Shown here piece by piece: positions 34,301 through 47,806 of a stretch of DNA of 64,000 nt (its first letter is position 1; each line of letters opens with the position of its first letter). The translations under genes were made by a program, and so were the position numbers. The notes under the pieces are model-generated. The model saw nothing but the letters and a program-made list of their open reading frames with translations. It did no database searches and was not told where the DNA came from. The stretch comes from Ricinus communis. Lineage: Eukaryota > Streptophyta > Magnoliopsida > Malpighiales > Euphorbiaceae. Location of the stretch: assembly GCF_019578655.1 (NCBI RefSeq), contig NC_063258.1, positions 16,682,802 to 16,746,801 of the forward strand, given 5' to 3'.

Positions 34301-36244
34301 CAAATATACTCCTTTTACGGGGTTGTTTTCTCATATTATAAAATTAACCCATTTGAGGGATTGTTTTCTCATACTGAAAAATATGCCAAAATTACGGAGT
34401 TATTTTCTCCGATTGATAAATATCCCCATATTACGGGGTTGTTTTGTTATATTGAAAAGTTTTTCCCTTCTACGAGGCTATTTTCTTAAACTCGCAATTA
34501 CACTACTTTTACGGGGTTGTTATTTCATATTCATAAATATATACGTTTTACGAGATTATTTTCTTATATTGATAAATATGCCACTTTTACGGGGTTGTTT
34601 TCTCAGATTCATAAATATACACGTTTTACGGAATTATTTTCTTATATTGATAAATATACCACTTTTACGGGGTCAATTTCTCATGTTAAATTATTAAAAC
34701 TATTACGGGATTGTGTTCTCAAATTTATAAATATACACGTTTTATGAAGTTATTTTCTTATATTGAGAAATATACCCCTATTACGGAGCTATTTTTTAAT
34801 ATTTGTAAATATACCCCTCTTACGAAGTCATTTTCTCATATTAAAAATTTACCCCTTCTAGAGGCTGTTTTGTTAAACTCGCAATTACACTACTTTTACG
34901 GGGTTGTTTTCTCAGATTCATAAATATACACGTTGTACGGGGTTATTTTCTTATTTTGATAAATATACCACTTTTACAGCGTCGTTTTCTCATGTTAAAT
35001 TATTAGCACTACTATGGGGTTGTTTTCTCAAATTCATAGATATACATATTTTACAGGATTATTTTCTTATATCGATAAATATACCCGTTTTATGGGGTTG
35101 TTTTCTCAAACTATAAAATTAGCCCATTTAAGGGGTTATTTTCTCATACTTATAAAAATACTAAAATAATGGTGTTATTTCATCCAATTGATAAATATCC
35201 TCGTATTACGAGGTTGTTCTCTAATATTTATTAATATCTTATAGGGTTGTTTTCTCATATTAAAAGATTTATCCATATTACCAGACTGTTCTCTTAGACT
35301 CGCAATTACACTACTTTTACGGGGTTGTTTTCTCAGATTCATAAATATACAAGTTTTACGGGGTTATTTTCTTATATTGATAAATATACTAGTTTTACAA
35401 GTTCGTCTTCTCATATTAAATTATTAGCACTATTATGGGGTTGTTTTCTCAAATTTATAAATATAAACTTTTTACGGATTTATTTTTTTAAATTGACAAA
35501 TATACCACTTTTACGGGGTTGTTTTCTCATATTATAAAATTAACCCATTCAAGGGGTTGTTTTCTCATACTCACAAATATACTACAATTACGGGGTTATT
35601 TCCTCAGATTCATAAATATCACCGTACTACAGAGTTGTTTTATAATATTTATAAATATACCCCTCTTACGGGGTTGTTTTCTCATATTAAAAAATTTACC
35701 TCTTCTACGAGGCTGTTTCTTGAGGCTCGCAATTACACTATTTTTACGGGGTTGTTTTTTCAGATTCATAAATATACAAGTTTTACGGGATTATTTTCTT
35801 ATATTGACAAATATACCACTTTTACGGGATCGTTTTCTCCAATTGATAAATATCCTCATATTACAGGGTTGTTTTATAATATTTATTAATATCTTATAGG
35901 GTTGTTTTCTCATATTAAAATATTTATCCGTATTACGAGACTGTTCTGTTAGACTCGCAATTACACTACTTTTATGGGGTTGTTTTCTCATATTCATAAA
36001 TATACAAGTTTTACGGGGTTATTTTCTTATATTGATAAATATACCACCTTTATAGCGTCGTTTTCTCATATTAACTTATTAGCACTATTATGGTGTTATT
36101 TTTTCAAATTCATAAATATATACGTTTTACAGGGTTATTTTCTTATATTGATAAATATACCCGTTTTACGGGGTTGTTTTTTCAAATTCATAAACATACA
36201 CGTTTTACGGGGTTATTTTCTTATATTGATAAATGTATCACTTT
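31379..36244. repeat. 39-bp satellite, block 3
   Basis: The array resumes with TACGA after the solo LTR. Order of monomer types can be followed over many units; from 33911 several near-complete HORs lack type 4. Diagnostic variants (TTGTACGGGG near 33664; TATTTATTAATATC near 35227 and 35880; AACCCATTCAA near 35545) recur in the same order in blocks 4 and 5. The block ends where a truncated Tekay LTR starts, around 36245. Confidence 0.93.
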
Positions 36245-38095
36245 TTACATTTCCTCACATTTTTAAATTTCAGTAACCGCTTGACAAGACTATCCGCGCG
36301 GCTCAGTCTTGCCATCTCACATACTCGGGTAGCTATCCGTACCGGCTTTCCGATCACACAATATCCATACAAAAGTCATCAATCCTTAATCACAATCATT
36401 TCACTTCACAACACATCACAATCAATTCACTTCACAACACATCACAATCAATTCACTTTATAACAAGCCAAAAACATAACTAATATCAACTCAGTCAACG
36501 AAGAAATTATCAAGTAATCAAACAGCAGTCCCTACTCAATATACACAAAGTTTAGTCTATTAAATACTTACCAAAAGTTATAGGATAACAAAGTAATCCT
36601 ATTCTTTTTCTCTTACCACTTCCTTGCCTTCGGATGAACCTATTCACATATTCAATACAAATACAATTCAATCACAAGGCATAAAAATATATATATATAT
36701 ATTTACTATCAATAAAATATCACATTTCAACAAAATAACATATATTCTAGATATTAATATGATGCATGAGATGAATGACAACAAATCAACATATTTGTTG
36801 ATGAAGGCAGCTTGTAGATACTGATTTAGAAATTACACCAAAACTTATGTACAATTAATAAAAATCTCATATTTTCCAAAATTACACTTCCATTTTTATA
36901 GAAACCATAGCAGAAAGAATCACCTCAAAATCATTGGTATAGAAATAGTTATGGCATTTTCTATACAGCTGCTCAAATTTCTATCTAAACAGAACAGAAA
37001 AAAGTTTCCTATTAAATGACCAATCAAACAAATGAATTTTCTGATGAAACTCTCCAGATATAAAGTTAATATTCTAAAGTTTCTATAGACACTAATTTTA
37101 CTCAATTTGGACTTTTCTAGCTCAAGTTGTGAAACACACAATTAGCAACAAATTTCTGAATCCTAAGCCCGATTTCTGCTTAAAACAGTTTCGGGCAGGC
37201 CATATTAAGTTCAACATATCTCACGTTATACTCAACCAAAAATTATGAAATGTTTCAGACATATACTGCATATATAAATGAACAACTTTCATGTTTAACT
37301 CTCTGCTTGGTTCAGCCTCTAAATGCCTCAAAATGTCAGCACAAAAACCAGGTCACCTGCTGAACTAAAAATAGAGCAGCAGCAAAATCGAACCTCATAA
37401 GTTCCTACTCACTCAACAATCTGCAAAACCATTTTACAGAGATATTCTTGAGACATATACCTACAACTTTCATGTTTGAAAATTTTCGAGATAAAGCCTC
37501 TAAGGTCACGAAATCATAAGTGAAAAATCTGCCCAGAAATTTCAGCTTCAAGATCACAAGTAAAAGCATGTTTACTCTTGATTAAACAATTCCAAAACAC
37601 ATAATCATCAACAATTTCATATCATTAACCCTAATTTACAGCAAAATCAAGCAATTAAAATTACTCACCTTTGTTTTCCTTGATTAAGAAAGCCCAAATC
37701 TTTCAAGCTTAAAAGAAGAATTTGATTTTCACTTACTAAAAGTTTTATAGAGTTTGATTTGGAAAATCAAAGTTGAAGAAGGAAAGGAGAAAAATGAGAG
37801 AGACAAAGAAGAAAAGGAAATTGGAAAGCATACGTAGATAAGAACAAATGAAAGAGGTGGTATATTGGTGTGGAAATAGGCAAATTACAATTTAATCCTC
37901 TTTCTTTCTAACTTTTCAATTTAGTCCAAAATCATTACTTTTCAATTAAATCAATATGTAACTAAATAATTTATTTATCTACCACATAATATAATAAAAT
38001 AGATCATATATAATCATGATGCAAATGACATGTTTAATGACATGCTAATGAATATTAATTATTAATAAAAGAAATAAATAAATTTGGTTGTGACA
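36245..38095 (-). mobile_element. Tekay 3' LTR, partial
   Basis: Matches 43571-45413 closely, including the TTTACTATCAATAAAATATC region and the TGTTTAATGACATGCTAATG end. It joins satellite at about 36245 without a terminal CA, so it was cut by a deletion. No gene is seen inside. Confidence 0.87.
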
Positions 38096-38134
38096 ATTCC
38101 TACCCAGTTAAAAAATTTCGTCCCTCGAAATTAA

Positions 38135-38551
38135 CTAATCGCCAACAGACATGCCAAATAAGCTCGGGTATTTATCCATCATATGCTTCTCTACTTCCCA
38201 AGTTGCTTCCTTAGATAAATGTTGACTCCATTTCACCTTTACCATAGGAATTTCCTTGTTTCTTAATTTTCTAACCTGTCGGTCTAATATCTGAATCGGT
38301 TCTTCAACATATGTGAGTTTCTCAGAAACTTCAATTTCTGGTATCTTGATGACATGGCTAGGATCAGATCGATATCGTCGAAGCATAGAAACATGGAAAA
38401 CATTATGTACTTGAGCTAACTCTGGGGGTAATGCAAGTCTATAGGCTAAAGGACCAACCCGCTCTAAAATCTCATACGTACCGATATATCGAGGACTTAG
38501 TTTACCTTGTTTACCAAATCGAAGGATACCCCTCCATGGTGATACTCTCAA
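38135..38551 (-). pseudogene. Tekay integrase C-terminus and chromodomain
   Basis: This open stretch of 138 codons contains GKLSPRYIGTYEILERVGPL, LALPPELAQVHNVFHVSML and a chromodomain (KVKWSQHLSKEATWEVEKHM). It ends 40 bp before the 3' LTR. The chromodomain guides integration by recognising chromatin. The part is intact in itself but is out of frame with the integrase core at 38658-39185. It is the minus-strand counterpart of 1-432. Confidence 0.87.
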
Positions 38552-38657
38552 GAAAACCTTATCCCCAACTTCATACTCAATTTCCCTTCTGTGTTTATCT
38601 GCATAGGTTTTCTGTCTATCTTGTGCGGCCTTGATACACTGGCAACTTGTATCTTGT

Positions 38658-39185
38658 CTACATTTCTTGAATAATTTCAGGACCTTCCAATTGTCTCAAC
38701 CCTTCTACATCCCAACATATAGGGCTTCTACATTTTCTCCCATATAATGCCTCGTATGGTGGCATACCAATACTAGAATGAAAACTATTATTATAAGCAA
38801 ATTCCATAAGTGGTACCTGTTCATCCCAATTTCGCTTATACTCTAATGCACAAGCCTGTAACATGTCTTCAAAAGTTTGAATAGTTCTCTCGGATTGCCC
38901 ATCCGTTTGAGGATGAAAAGCGATCTTGAAATGCAATTTAGTTCCCATTGCCACTTGTAAGCTCTTCCGAAATGAGATGTAAACCGAGGATCCCTGTCTC
39001 AAAACAATGGAGATAGGTACACCATGCAACCTAACAATTTCTTTCACATACAAGTTGGCTAGCTTATCCAATGAATCATTCTGTTGAATAGGTAAAAAGT
39101 GCGCTGATTTTGTTAACCTATCAACTATTACCCAAATAGCATCATTTCTCCTAAAAGTGCGAGGCAAACCAACAACAAAGTCCAT
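38658..39185 (-). pseudogene. Tekay integrase core
   Basis: Begins MDFVVGLPRTFRRNDAIWVI with the first catalytic aspartate and continues to FHPQTDGQSERTIQTFEDML with the glutamate, then YGRKCRSPICW. The middle catalytic motif is lost. Around 38985-39005 the frame has slipped and returned, giving SIVLRQGSS where a D-containing motif is expected. The enzyme would be dead even without the frame breaks on both sides. Confidence 0.85.
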
Positions 39186-39231
39186 AGTAATTCTTTCCCA
39201 TTTCCACTCAGGTATAATTAAAGATTGTAAT

Positions 39232-39763
39232 TTACCCGCAGGGTGATTGATGTTCTGCTTTCACTTGTTGACAAGTTAGGCATTTAGCTACATATTCTGC
39301 AACTTCCCTCTTCATGCCTGACCACCAATAATGTGGCTTCAAATTGTTATACATTTTTATACTCCCTGGGTGCATTGAATAAGGAGAATTGTGAGCCTCC
39401 CAAAGAATCTTTTGTTTCAATGCGGCTACATTAGGTACATATACTCTGGTTTTCATAATCCACATTCCATCATCTCGCTCGATTAGTTCACTTGTCTTAC
39501 CATCTTGCACCTTCTTTTGTAACTTCTTTAAGTATGCATCACTACCTTGTGCATGTTTGATCTCATCTAGTATCTGGGGACTAGTCTTCATTGTAGTCAA
39601 TAATACCCCATTCTTTATAGAAAAATGCATATCCATAGCTCTTAGCGAAATTAAGGAACTCATCCGATATGAAATCATACCGCAACCCTTTCCAAAGTCT
39701 TCCTACTAAGTGCATCCGCCACAACATTTGCTTTTCCTGGGTGATAATCAATGGTACAATCAT
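39232..39763 (-). pseudogene. Tekay RNase H-integrase linker and zinc-binding domain
   Basis: Two overlapping frames split one region. The integrase zinc-binding part reads HNSPYSMHPGSIKMYNNLKP and CLTCQQVKAEHQ. Upstream a linker (SISLRAMDMHF-like) is in another frame. A further shift near 39232 separates it from the core. Confidence 0.75.
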
Positions 39764-39769
39764 AATCCT

Positions 39770-40149
39770 TCAATAATTCCATCCATCTTCGTTGCACCGA
39801 GGTTCAACTCTTTCCCGTGTAGGTATGTACTTTAAGCTTTTGTGGTCGTTGAATATCCGAAATGTCTCTCCATAAAGATAATGTCTCCAAGTTTTCAAAG
39901 CATGTATAATTGCGACCAATTCTAAATCATGTGTAGGATAATTTTGTTCATGAGGTTTAAGTTGTCTAGAAGCATAAGCAATAACCCTTCCATTCGCATC
40001 AATACACAACCCAAACCATTAAGTGAAGCATCTGTATAGACTACATATTCCCCTCCTTGTATAGGTAATGTAAGTATAGGTGTCAGAATCAATCTATTTT
40101 TCAACTCCTCAAAACTAGCTTGACATTTATCATTCCAACGAAAAGTCAC
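39770..40149 (-). pseudogene. Tekay RNase H
   Basis: Two frames overlap. The first (to 39922) has FRWNDKCQASFEELKNRL and [15 protein letters not shown] with the first catalytic aspartate. The second (to 39770) has [39 protein letters not shown] and DHKSLKYI. A small indel near 39990 separates them. Confidence 0.82.
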
Positions 40150-41609
40150 TTGTTTCTTTAATGATTAGTCAATGGCTTTGCTAAAATGGAGAAGTTCTTC
40201 ACGAATCTTCTATAGTACCTAGCCAATCCCGGAAAACTACGAACTTCAAATATTTCTTGGTGATTCCCACTCCTGAATAGCCTTCACCTTAGATGGGTCC
40301 GGTTGAACACCTTGTGCGGATATAATATGCCCCAAAATGCAATGTTATTCATCCGAACTCACATTCTTGAACTTACCATATAACTGTTTTTCTCTCAAAG
40401 TTTGTAATATCGTTCTTAAATGATGTTCATGGTCTTCGAATTTCGGAGTATATCGGAATATCATCAATGAAGACTATCACAAATTGATCAAGATACGGTT
40501 GAAAATATTATTCATCAAAGACATGAATGCTGCAGTGCATTGGTCAAACCAAATGGCATAACAACAAACTCATAATGACCATATCGTGTCCGAAATGCCG
40601 TTTTAGGTATAGAAGTCTTTCTAACCTTTAATTGCCAATACCCAGATCTCAAATCAATTTTGGAGAATACAGTTGCCCCTCTGAGTTGATCAAGAAAATC
40701 ATCAATGCGAGGTAAAGGATATTTGTTCTTGATAGTAACTTGGTTCAACTTCCTATAATCAATGCAAAGTCTCATACTTCCATCCTTTTTCTTCACAAAC
40801 AACACTGGAGCTCCCCACGGTGATATACTAGGTCGAATATAACCTTTCTCCAATAAATCCTCAAGTTGCTTTTTCAATTCCTGTAATTCTGCCGGTGCCA
40901 TTCTATAAGGTGCTATAGAAATAGGAGTAACTCCTAGAATAGTTTCAATTTCAAAATCCACTTCTCGTTGAGGTGGCAATCCAGGTAATTCTTCTAGAAA
41001 TACATCTGGGAATTCTTTGACTATTGGTACCTCTGAAACCCCTGGACTAACAATTCCAGTGTCTACCACATTCACAAGATAAGCATCACACCCAAATTTC
41101 ATTAAATGAAAAGCAGTAGCAGCAGAAATCAAACATGTAGGTACAATTTTCCTGTCACCCGTGAACACTATTTTTATTTCCCCATCTATAACCATTTTTA
41201 CTTCCTTCGTTAAACAGTCAACTATGACATGATTTCTAGATAACCAATCCATTCCCAATATCACATCAAAATCTCGCAAATTGATCACAATTAGGTCTAC
41301 TGACATATTTGTACCACAAATCATCACAGAACAAGCCCGAACTACAGTATTCACCGTTATTACTCCTCCAGCAGGCATCGAAACACAAATATCATGTCCT
41401 AAAGATTCAATGGCACAATGCATTTTCAATGCAAAATCACATGAAATGAATGAACATGTAGATCCAGGGTCAACTAACACATATGCATCATGCCTACAAA
41501 TAGGAATTATACCAGTTATTATCTCTGGAGAAGTAGTTGCTTCCCGCCTCGTAATAAAGATACACTCTTGCCTGCGGTAAGGATTGGTTCGCATCTTCAA
41601 TATGGACAT
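40150..41609 (-). pseudogene. Tekay protease and reverse transcriptase
   Basis: From 41609 to 40515 one frame holds the protease site [12 protein letters not shown], the spacer [20 protein letters not shown], and RT motifs [42 protein letters not shown] and [11 protein letters not shown] shift near 40525 then destroys the frame. The catalytic FIDD motif can be recognised in another frame near 40470. Further breaks follow down to 40150, so no functional RT is encoded. Confidence 0.83.
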
Positions 41610-42725
41610 ATGTCACAGCTGCACTTCTACCTCCCCTACCTCTACCACGACCAGTCGTTGTAGGTACTACATTATCCCCAACACTACTTTGTCCTCCTGA
41701 ATGGTAGGTACTCGATGCTCCTCTACCTACCACACACTCATTGGCATAATGCCCAGGTTTCCCACATCTATAACAAACCTGCACTCTCGGTCCCCAACAC
41801 TCTCCTGAATGGGTCCTTCCACAAGTGCCACAAACGGGTCTATATCCTCTACCAGTAAACCCAGAATTACCTCGCATGTTCACTGATCCACCACTTCTAC
41901 CCAAAGTTATACTACTTGGCCCTCTAAACTGATAACTACCCCTTCCTCTAAAACCTCCTCGCTGACCTCCTGATCCTCCCCTAGGTGTAAATGAGGTACC
42001 TCTAGAGAAAGATGGAGTAAATGTCCCAATTATCTTCTTTTTCTTTGCTTCTAATATATTTCTTTCTAAGAATAATTCTTCTGCTCTTGTTGCAGCTTCC
42101 AATAAAGCAATAAAGGTAGGTGGTTGCACTGCCAACTTTTCACGAATCTCCAATCTCAAACCCCTCTCAAATCTATTTCTCTTCAGTTCATCAGTTGCCA
42201 CTTCCTCTGGTGCATACCTAGATAACCTTGTAAATTGTAATTCATAGTCAGCAACAGACATCTCATTTTGTTTCAATTCAAGGAATTCAAGTTTCTTCCT
42301 CTCTTGATATATTGGTGGCATATACTTCATCTTGAACTCCTTTAAGAATTCTTCCCATGTCATTGTCAATGGTTGTGTTTGGCTACCCGGACTGTCTCCC
42401 ACCGGTTCTAGCATCCTTAAGAAATAATGAGGTTGCATACCTCACTTTCATTTGGGTTGTCGGTTGGGTATTAAATTGTGTAAACACACCTTTAACAGAC
42501 TTTAGCCATTCCTCTGCTACAATTGGATCAGTTGTCCCCTCAAACTCTTTCCCGCCATGCTTTCTTAACTTTCCAAAGTTTGCATCCAATGCAGATACGT
42601 TTAGTGGAGGTGGTGGTACATTGTTGAGCTAATCTTCTTAACTCTTGACTATTTCGAGCATACCCTTCAGCTTTTCCTTGACTGTTCATTTTCATGCATC
42701 TGTTCTTGTTCAATATGATGTGCAT
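41494..42725 (-). pseudogene. Tekay gag with zinc knuckle
   Basis: Three overlapping frames cover gag. A short N-terminal piece (near 42590-42725) is followed by EFEGTTDPIVAEEWLKSVKG (42383-42589). The main part (41494-42438) has TWEEFLKEFKMKYMPP, ELKQNEMSVADYELQF, a Gly/Arg-rich stretch and the CCHC knuckle CYRCGKPGHYANEC. Gag forms the particle and binds RNA. Two frameshifts, near 42590 and near 42410, break it. Its 3' end overlaps the protease frame. Confidence 0.83.
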
Positions 42726-43011
42726 GAACTGACGAATGTGAACCTACTGGGCCAGTGGAGTGCTCATCCATGCCTATATCATTAACAAACTTCACAACAA
42801 TAAATGGTTGTGCATAATTACTATATGCTTGCATGTTATGCTCTTAATCCCCTCTATTCCCATCAATTCAATCACACAAGCATTTAACATATTGAAACAT
42901 ATTAAAAATTCCAACTCACTTTAACATATCACAACACATACACACCTTCATATAACATAACATAAACACAAATATAAGTACTCAAACTTATGTCCCAATG
43001 GTCTAATCCCC
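42726..43011 (-). other. Tekay 5' leader
   Basis: Untranslated region between gag and primer site; AT-rich, no other feature seen. Confidence 0.55.
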
Positions 43012-43023
43012 GCTCTGATACCA
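43012..43023 (-). other. Primer binding site, initiator-Met tRNA
   Basis: TGGTATCAGAGC on the minus strand, followed by GGGGATTAGACC, five bases from the LTR end. Confidence 0.88.
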
Positions 43024-43028
43024 AAAAC

Positions 43029-45413
43029 TGTAACACCCCAACTCAAACTTCCCATTGAATAGCAATATATATATATATATATAACTTTATAAATATAATT
43101 TACTACTTAGTTACAATATACATTCATACAATTTAAGTGGCATGACATACTTAATATATATAAGAAATATTTATACAGTAGTTTAATTCACACAAGTTCC
43201 CAAAATGCCCCAATGCTTTAGATAACTCCTCCGCCCACCCCGATAATATTGGACTGATGCAAAAGAGCAATGCGGCCTAAGGCTATCTACAACTGCACTA
43301 ACCTGAAAAAAAAAATTGCTAAAGAATGAGCTAGCGACTCAATAAGCATTTAATTTACTAAACTATAGTATATTAGGCTAGAATTATCAAATCTTTATCA
43401 ATACAGAAAATTATACCAACACTTAACTAACAATCACAAAATCAACCATTTCAGTTATTTTCATAAACAGATAATTTCATCTCACGTAATGCAAATAATC
43501 TCAAACTCAACCAAGTCAAATAATTCAATTCCACATTATTTCTATCAAATTAGGATCAGATGACTCATCCTTACATTTCCTCACATTTTAAATTTCAGTA
43601 TCGCTTGACAAGACTATCCGTACCGGTCTTGCCATCTCACATACTCGGGTAGCTATCCGCCCGGCTTTCCGATCACACAATATCCATACAAAAGTCATCA
43701 ATCCTTAATCACAATCATTTCACTTCACAACACATCACAATCAATTCACTTCACAATACATCACAATCAATTCACTTTATAACAAGCCAAAAACATAACT
43801 AATATCAACTCAGTCAACAAAGAAATTATCAAGTAATCAAACAGCAGTCCCTACTCAATATACACAAAGTTTAGTCTATTAAATACTTACCAAAAGTTAT
43901 AGGATAACAAAGTAATCCTATTCTTTTTCTCTTACCACTTCCTTGCCTTCGGATGAACCTATTCACATATTCAATACAAATACAATTCAATCACAAGGCA
44001 TAAATATATATATATATATTTACTATCAATAAAATATCACATTTCAACAAAATAACATATATTCTAGATATTAATATGATGCATGAGATGAATGACAACA
44101 AATCAACATATTTGTTGATGAAGGCAGCTTGTAGATACTGACTTAGAAATTACACCAAAACTTATGTACAATTAATAAAAATCTCATATTTTTCAGAATT
44201 ACACTTCCATTTTTATAGAAACCATAGCAGAAAGAATCACCTCAAAATCATTGGTATAGAAATAGTTATGGCATTTTCTATACAGCTGCTCAAATTTCCA
44301 TTTAAACAGAACAGAAAAACGTTTCCTATTAAATGACCAATCAAACGAATGAATTTTCTGATGAAACTCTCCAGACATAAAGTTAACATTCTAAAGTTTC
44401 TATAGACACTAATTTTACTCAATTTGGACTTTTCTAGCTCAAGTTGTGAAACACACAATTAGCAACAAATTTCTGAATCCTAAGCCCGATTTCTGCTTAA
44501 AATAGTTTCGGGCAGGCCATATTAAGTTCAACATATCTCACGTTATACTCAACCAAAAATTATGAAATTTTTCAGACATATACTGCATATATAAATGAAC
44601 AACTTTCATGTTTAACTCTCTGCTTGGTTCAGCCTCTAAATGCCTCAAAATGTCAGCACAAAAACCAGGTCACCTGCTGAACCAAAAACAGAGCAGCAGC
44701 AAAATCGAACCTCATAAGTTCCTACTCACTCAACAATCTGCAAAACCATTTTACAGAGATATTCTTGAGACATATACCTACAACTTTCATGTTTGAAAAT
44801 TTTCGAGATAAAGCCTCTAAGGTCACGAAATCATAAGTGAAAAATCTGCCCAGAAATTTCAGCTTCAAGATCACAAGTAAAAGCATGTTTACTCTTGATT
44901 AAACAATTCCAAAACACATAATCATCAACAATTTCATATCATTAACCCTAATTTACAGCAAAATCAAGCAATTAAAATTACTCACCTTTGTTTTCCTTGA
45001 TTAAGAAAGCCCAAATCTTTCAAGCTTAAAAGAAGAATTTGATTTTCACTTACTAAAAGTTTTGTAGAGTTTGATTTGGAAAATCAAAGTTGAAGAAGGA
45101 AAGGAGAAAAATGAGAGAGACAAAGAAGAAAAGAAAATTGGAAAGCATAGGTAGATAAGAACAAATGAAAGAGGTGGTATATTGGTGTGGAAATAGGCAA
45201 ATTACAATTTAATCCTCTTTCTTTCTAACTTTTCAATTTAGTCCAAAATCATTACTTTTCAATTAAATCAATATGTAACTAAATAATTTATTTATCTACC
45301 ACATAATATAATAAAATAGATCATATATAATCATGATGCAAATGACATGTTTAATGACATGCTAATGAATATTAATTATTAATAAAAAGAAATAAATAAA
45401 TTTGGTTGTGACA
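43029..45413 (-). mobile_element. Tekay 5' LTR
   Basis: 2385 bp, TGTAACACCC to GGTTGTGACA in plus orientation. It pairs with 36245-38095 and includes a short (AT)n tract at about 43064-43083. The satellite resumes at 45414. No gene is seen inside; the small open frames are chance. Confidence 0.88.
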
Positions 45414-45995
45414 TCTACGAAGTTATTTTCTTATATTGACAAATATACCCCTTTTACGGGGCTGTTCTCATATTAAAAAATTAACCCATTTAAGGGCTTG
45501 TTTTCTCTTACTAACAAATATACCAAAATTACGGAATTATTTTCTCCGATTGAGAAATATCCCTGTATTACGGGGTTGTTTTCTCATATTAAAAAATTTA
45601 CCCCTTCTACGAGGCTGTTTTCTCAGACTCGCGGTTACACTACTTTTAAGGGGTTGTTTTCTTATATTAAGAAATATACCACTTTTACGGGGTCGTTTTC
45701 TCATATTAAATTATTAGCACTATTTTGGGGTTGCTTTCTCAAATTTATAAATATACATGTTTTACAGAATTATTTTCTTATATGGACAAATATACTCCTT
45801 TTACGGGGTTGTTTCCTCATATTATAAAATTAACCCATTTGAGGGATTGTTTTCTCATACTTAAAAACATGCCAAAATTACGGAGTTATTTTCTCCGATT
45901 GATAAATATCCCCGTATTACGGGGTTGTTTTGTCATATTAAAATTTTTTTCCCTTCTACGAAGCTGTTTTATCAAACTCGCAATTACACTACTTT
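45414..45995. repeat. 39-bp satellite, block 4
   Basis: About 15 monomers. The block is a near copy of about 33905-34510, including the contracted GGGGCTGTTCTCATATTA monomer and the missing type 4. It ends in ACTTT at the next insertion, and the array resumes with the same five bases at 50880. Confidence 0.93.
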
Positions 45996-46416
45996 TGTCA
46001 CGACCCCACTCGTGGGCCCGTGACCGGCATTAGGGAATGGGTAGGCTTAAGGCCACCGAAACCCGTAGTAAGCCTAACACTCACTGATTTAAACAAATCT
46101 CATCTCAAATTAATATTATTAAAACCACAAATTATCTTAATAGCTATATTCTACATAAATACTTCGGTCTGCCAGAAAAACTAGGCGAGACCTGAAACTC
46201 AGAAAATTTACAACTGATACATTTACTATTACTACTGCGGAGAATCTAAGATTTACCAATTTACATACCAAATCAAATACATCACCCGATGATAAAGGAG
46301 TCGGGTTACTGAATAAGAGCCGCGAGAGGACTAACATTCACAAATCTAAAAATAAGAAATGAGATCACCGAGTGAGTTAAAATCAAATAATCTGGGGACT
46401 ATTGCATTCTTCTCAG
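45996..46416 (-). mobile_element. Remnant of 3' LTR
   Basis: 421 bp matching 47807-48221, including GGAATGGGTAGGCTTAAGGC and GGGGACTATTGCATTCTTCT. It stops at TTCTCAG, after which the sequences diverge completely. Confidence 0.8.
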
Positions 46417-47790
46417 GGAACTTTCCTCGGCAGAAATAAACTAAACCACAAGACTCATCGATAAAACCCTTAAATATAACTGGCGAACTTGAAAATCCGC
46501 GATCCTCACTTACTACTCCTCAGAAACCAAATCTTTACTTGCTTCCGCACACTGAGGATCCAACACGAGCAAAGATCGAAAATATACTTCCTCAACTCAG
46601 ACTTACAAACAACTAGATTTGACCTCAGAGAACATTACTAATACTTGGCGGCAAGTCCAACTTACATGCCACCTCACCAACCTGCCGACAAAACCAAGGG
46701 TCTCCACACAAGAAGGGCCAATTCTGATCCTGCCAAAAATCCACTCACCAAGTTTCCTTCCTAATGACGTGCCCCTTGCATGTACAGAAAAATCCTTAAC
46801 ATCTACATCACATCATCCTCGACATAACATCCATCTGATCGCATCAACCGACACAACCCATGCCATCCTGACACAAGATTCCTTTTTGACTGAAATCCAA
46901 AAGCCTCCCTTATAATTTAACATGGGGCCTACAGCTCCACATACTCACTCTCTCAACAACTCAACTCGTCATCCAGAGAATTCTCAAGCTAACACTATTT
47001 ACTTTGAAAAATTACATCTTTACTTACTTTATAATCATCACTGATAAAAACTTTATTATCTTGAAAAACACTTTTACAAAATCGTAAAATCTCTAGCCAT
47101 TTCTCTTTATATAAAATTCTATAATATCGCGCACCAGGGTGATGATGCCCCTATCACCAAGGGTTGCAATGCACAATGTATGATGCATGTCCTAAAATGA
47201 ATTTATGTATGCCTAACAGTGAAATGCCATATGCATTCTTACGGGACTGGGCGCAATATTGTATTTTAAAACACTTGTTCTACTTAGAAAAATAAATAAT
47301 GTTCGCTTAAGTTTCTCTGGATTCCGAGAATCCGAAAATACTCCTGCCACCTTTCTTAAGCTTCTTACAATCACCAACTCAACCATAACAGCCGACATCC
47401 ACTTGACTTCCCAGGCACTACTTTCGGCGCTACTCAAAAAGACGATGCCTAATGCGATGACGAGGCAGTCCATGACACGACTGCAACCACGCTCTATACG
47501 AAAACTGACTGCAGTGCCCACCATCGAAACCACAATCAAAGCTTCTAAAGGCGGACTGCACTAATCACTTGAAGAAACAGCACGAGTCTATCGCGCTTCG
47601 GATCCTCCCATCGCTACAAAGCACATTCTCAGCACAGCACCAAGGACAAGCTTACAAGAAAGGAAAGACTGACTCTCTAACAGAGAAGGCTAAGACACTG
47701 GAGTCAATGAAAACAACAAGACAAACTTGATCCTAACTCCACAGTACGAAGAAAAATCTTAACTTAGGTTTAAGGAAATCTAAACCTAAA
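46417..47790 (-). other. Internal region of deleted element
   Basis: Between the LTR remnant and the primer site. Small frames (46619-46915, 47213-47539) show no recognised domain on either strand. The right end is untranslated leader by position. I cannot assign the rest. Confidence 0.45.
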
Positions 47791-47802
47791 GCTCTGATAC
47801 CA
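47791..47802 (-). other. Primer binding site, initiator-Met tRNA
   Basis: TGGTATCAGAGC on the minus strand, followed by TTTAGG, four bases from the LTR at 47807. Confidence 0.85.
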
Positions 47803-47806
47803 ACTT

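Larger units (their letters stand above)
36245..45413 (-). mobile_element. Tekay-type chromovirus with truncated 3' LTR
   Basis: On the minus strand the order is 5' LTR (43029-45413), initiator-Met primer site (43012-43023), gag, protease, RT, RNase H, integrase with chromodomain (ending at 38135), then 3' LTR (36245-38095). The 3' LTR lacks the 542 bp that correspond to 43029-43570. Over the shared 1.8 kb the LTRs are nearly identical by eye, so insertion was recent, yet the coding part has many frameshifts. No target duplication is seen because the left end is deleted. Confidence 0.88.

Noticed and set aside
46619..47539. Open frames of about 100 codons inside the deleted LTR element
   Set aside because: No recognisable gag, protease, RT or other domain on either strand; length is compatible with chance.
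19963..47802. tRNA-like matches at 19963, 25020, 43012 and 47791
   Set aside because: Only 12-17 bases complementary to tRNA 3' ends, located next to LTRs: these are primer binding sites, not tRNA genes.
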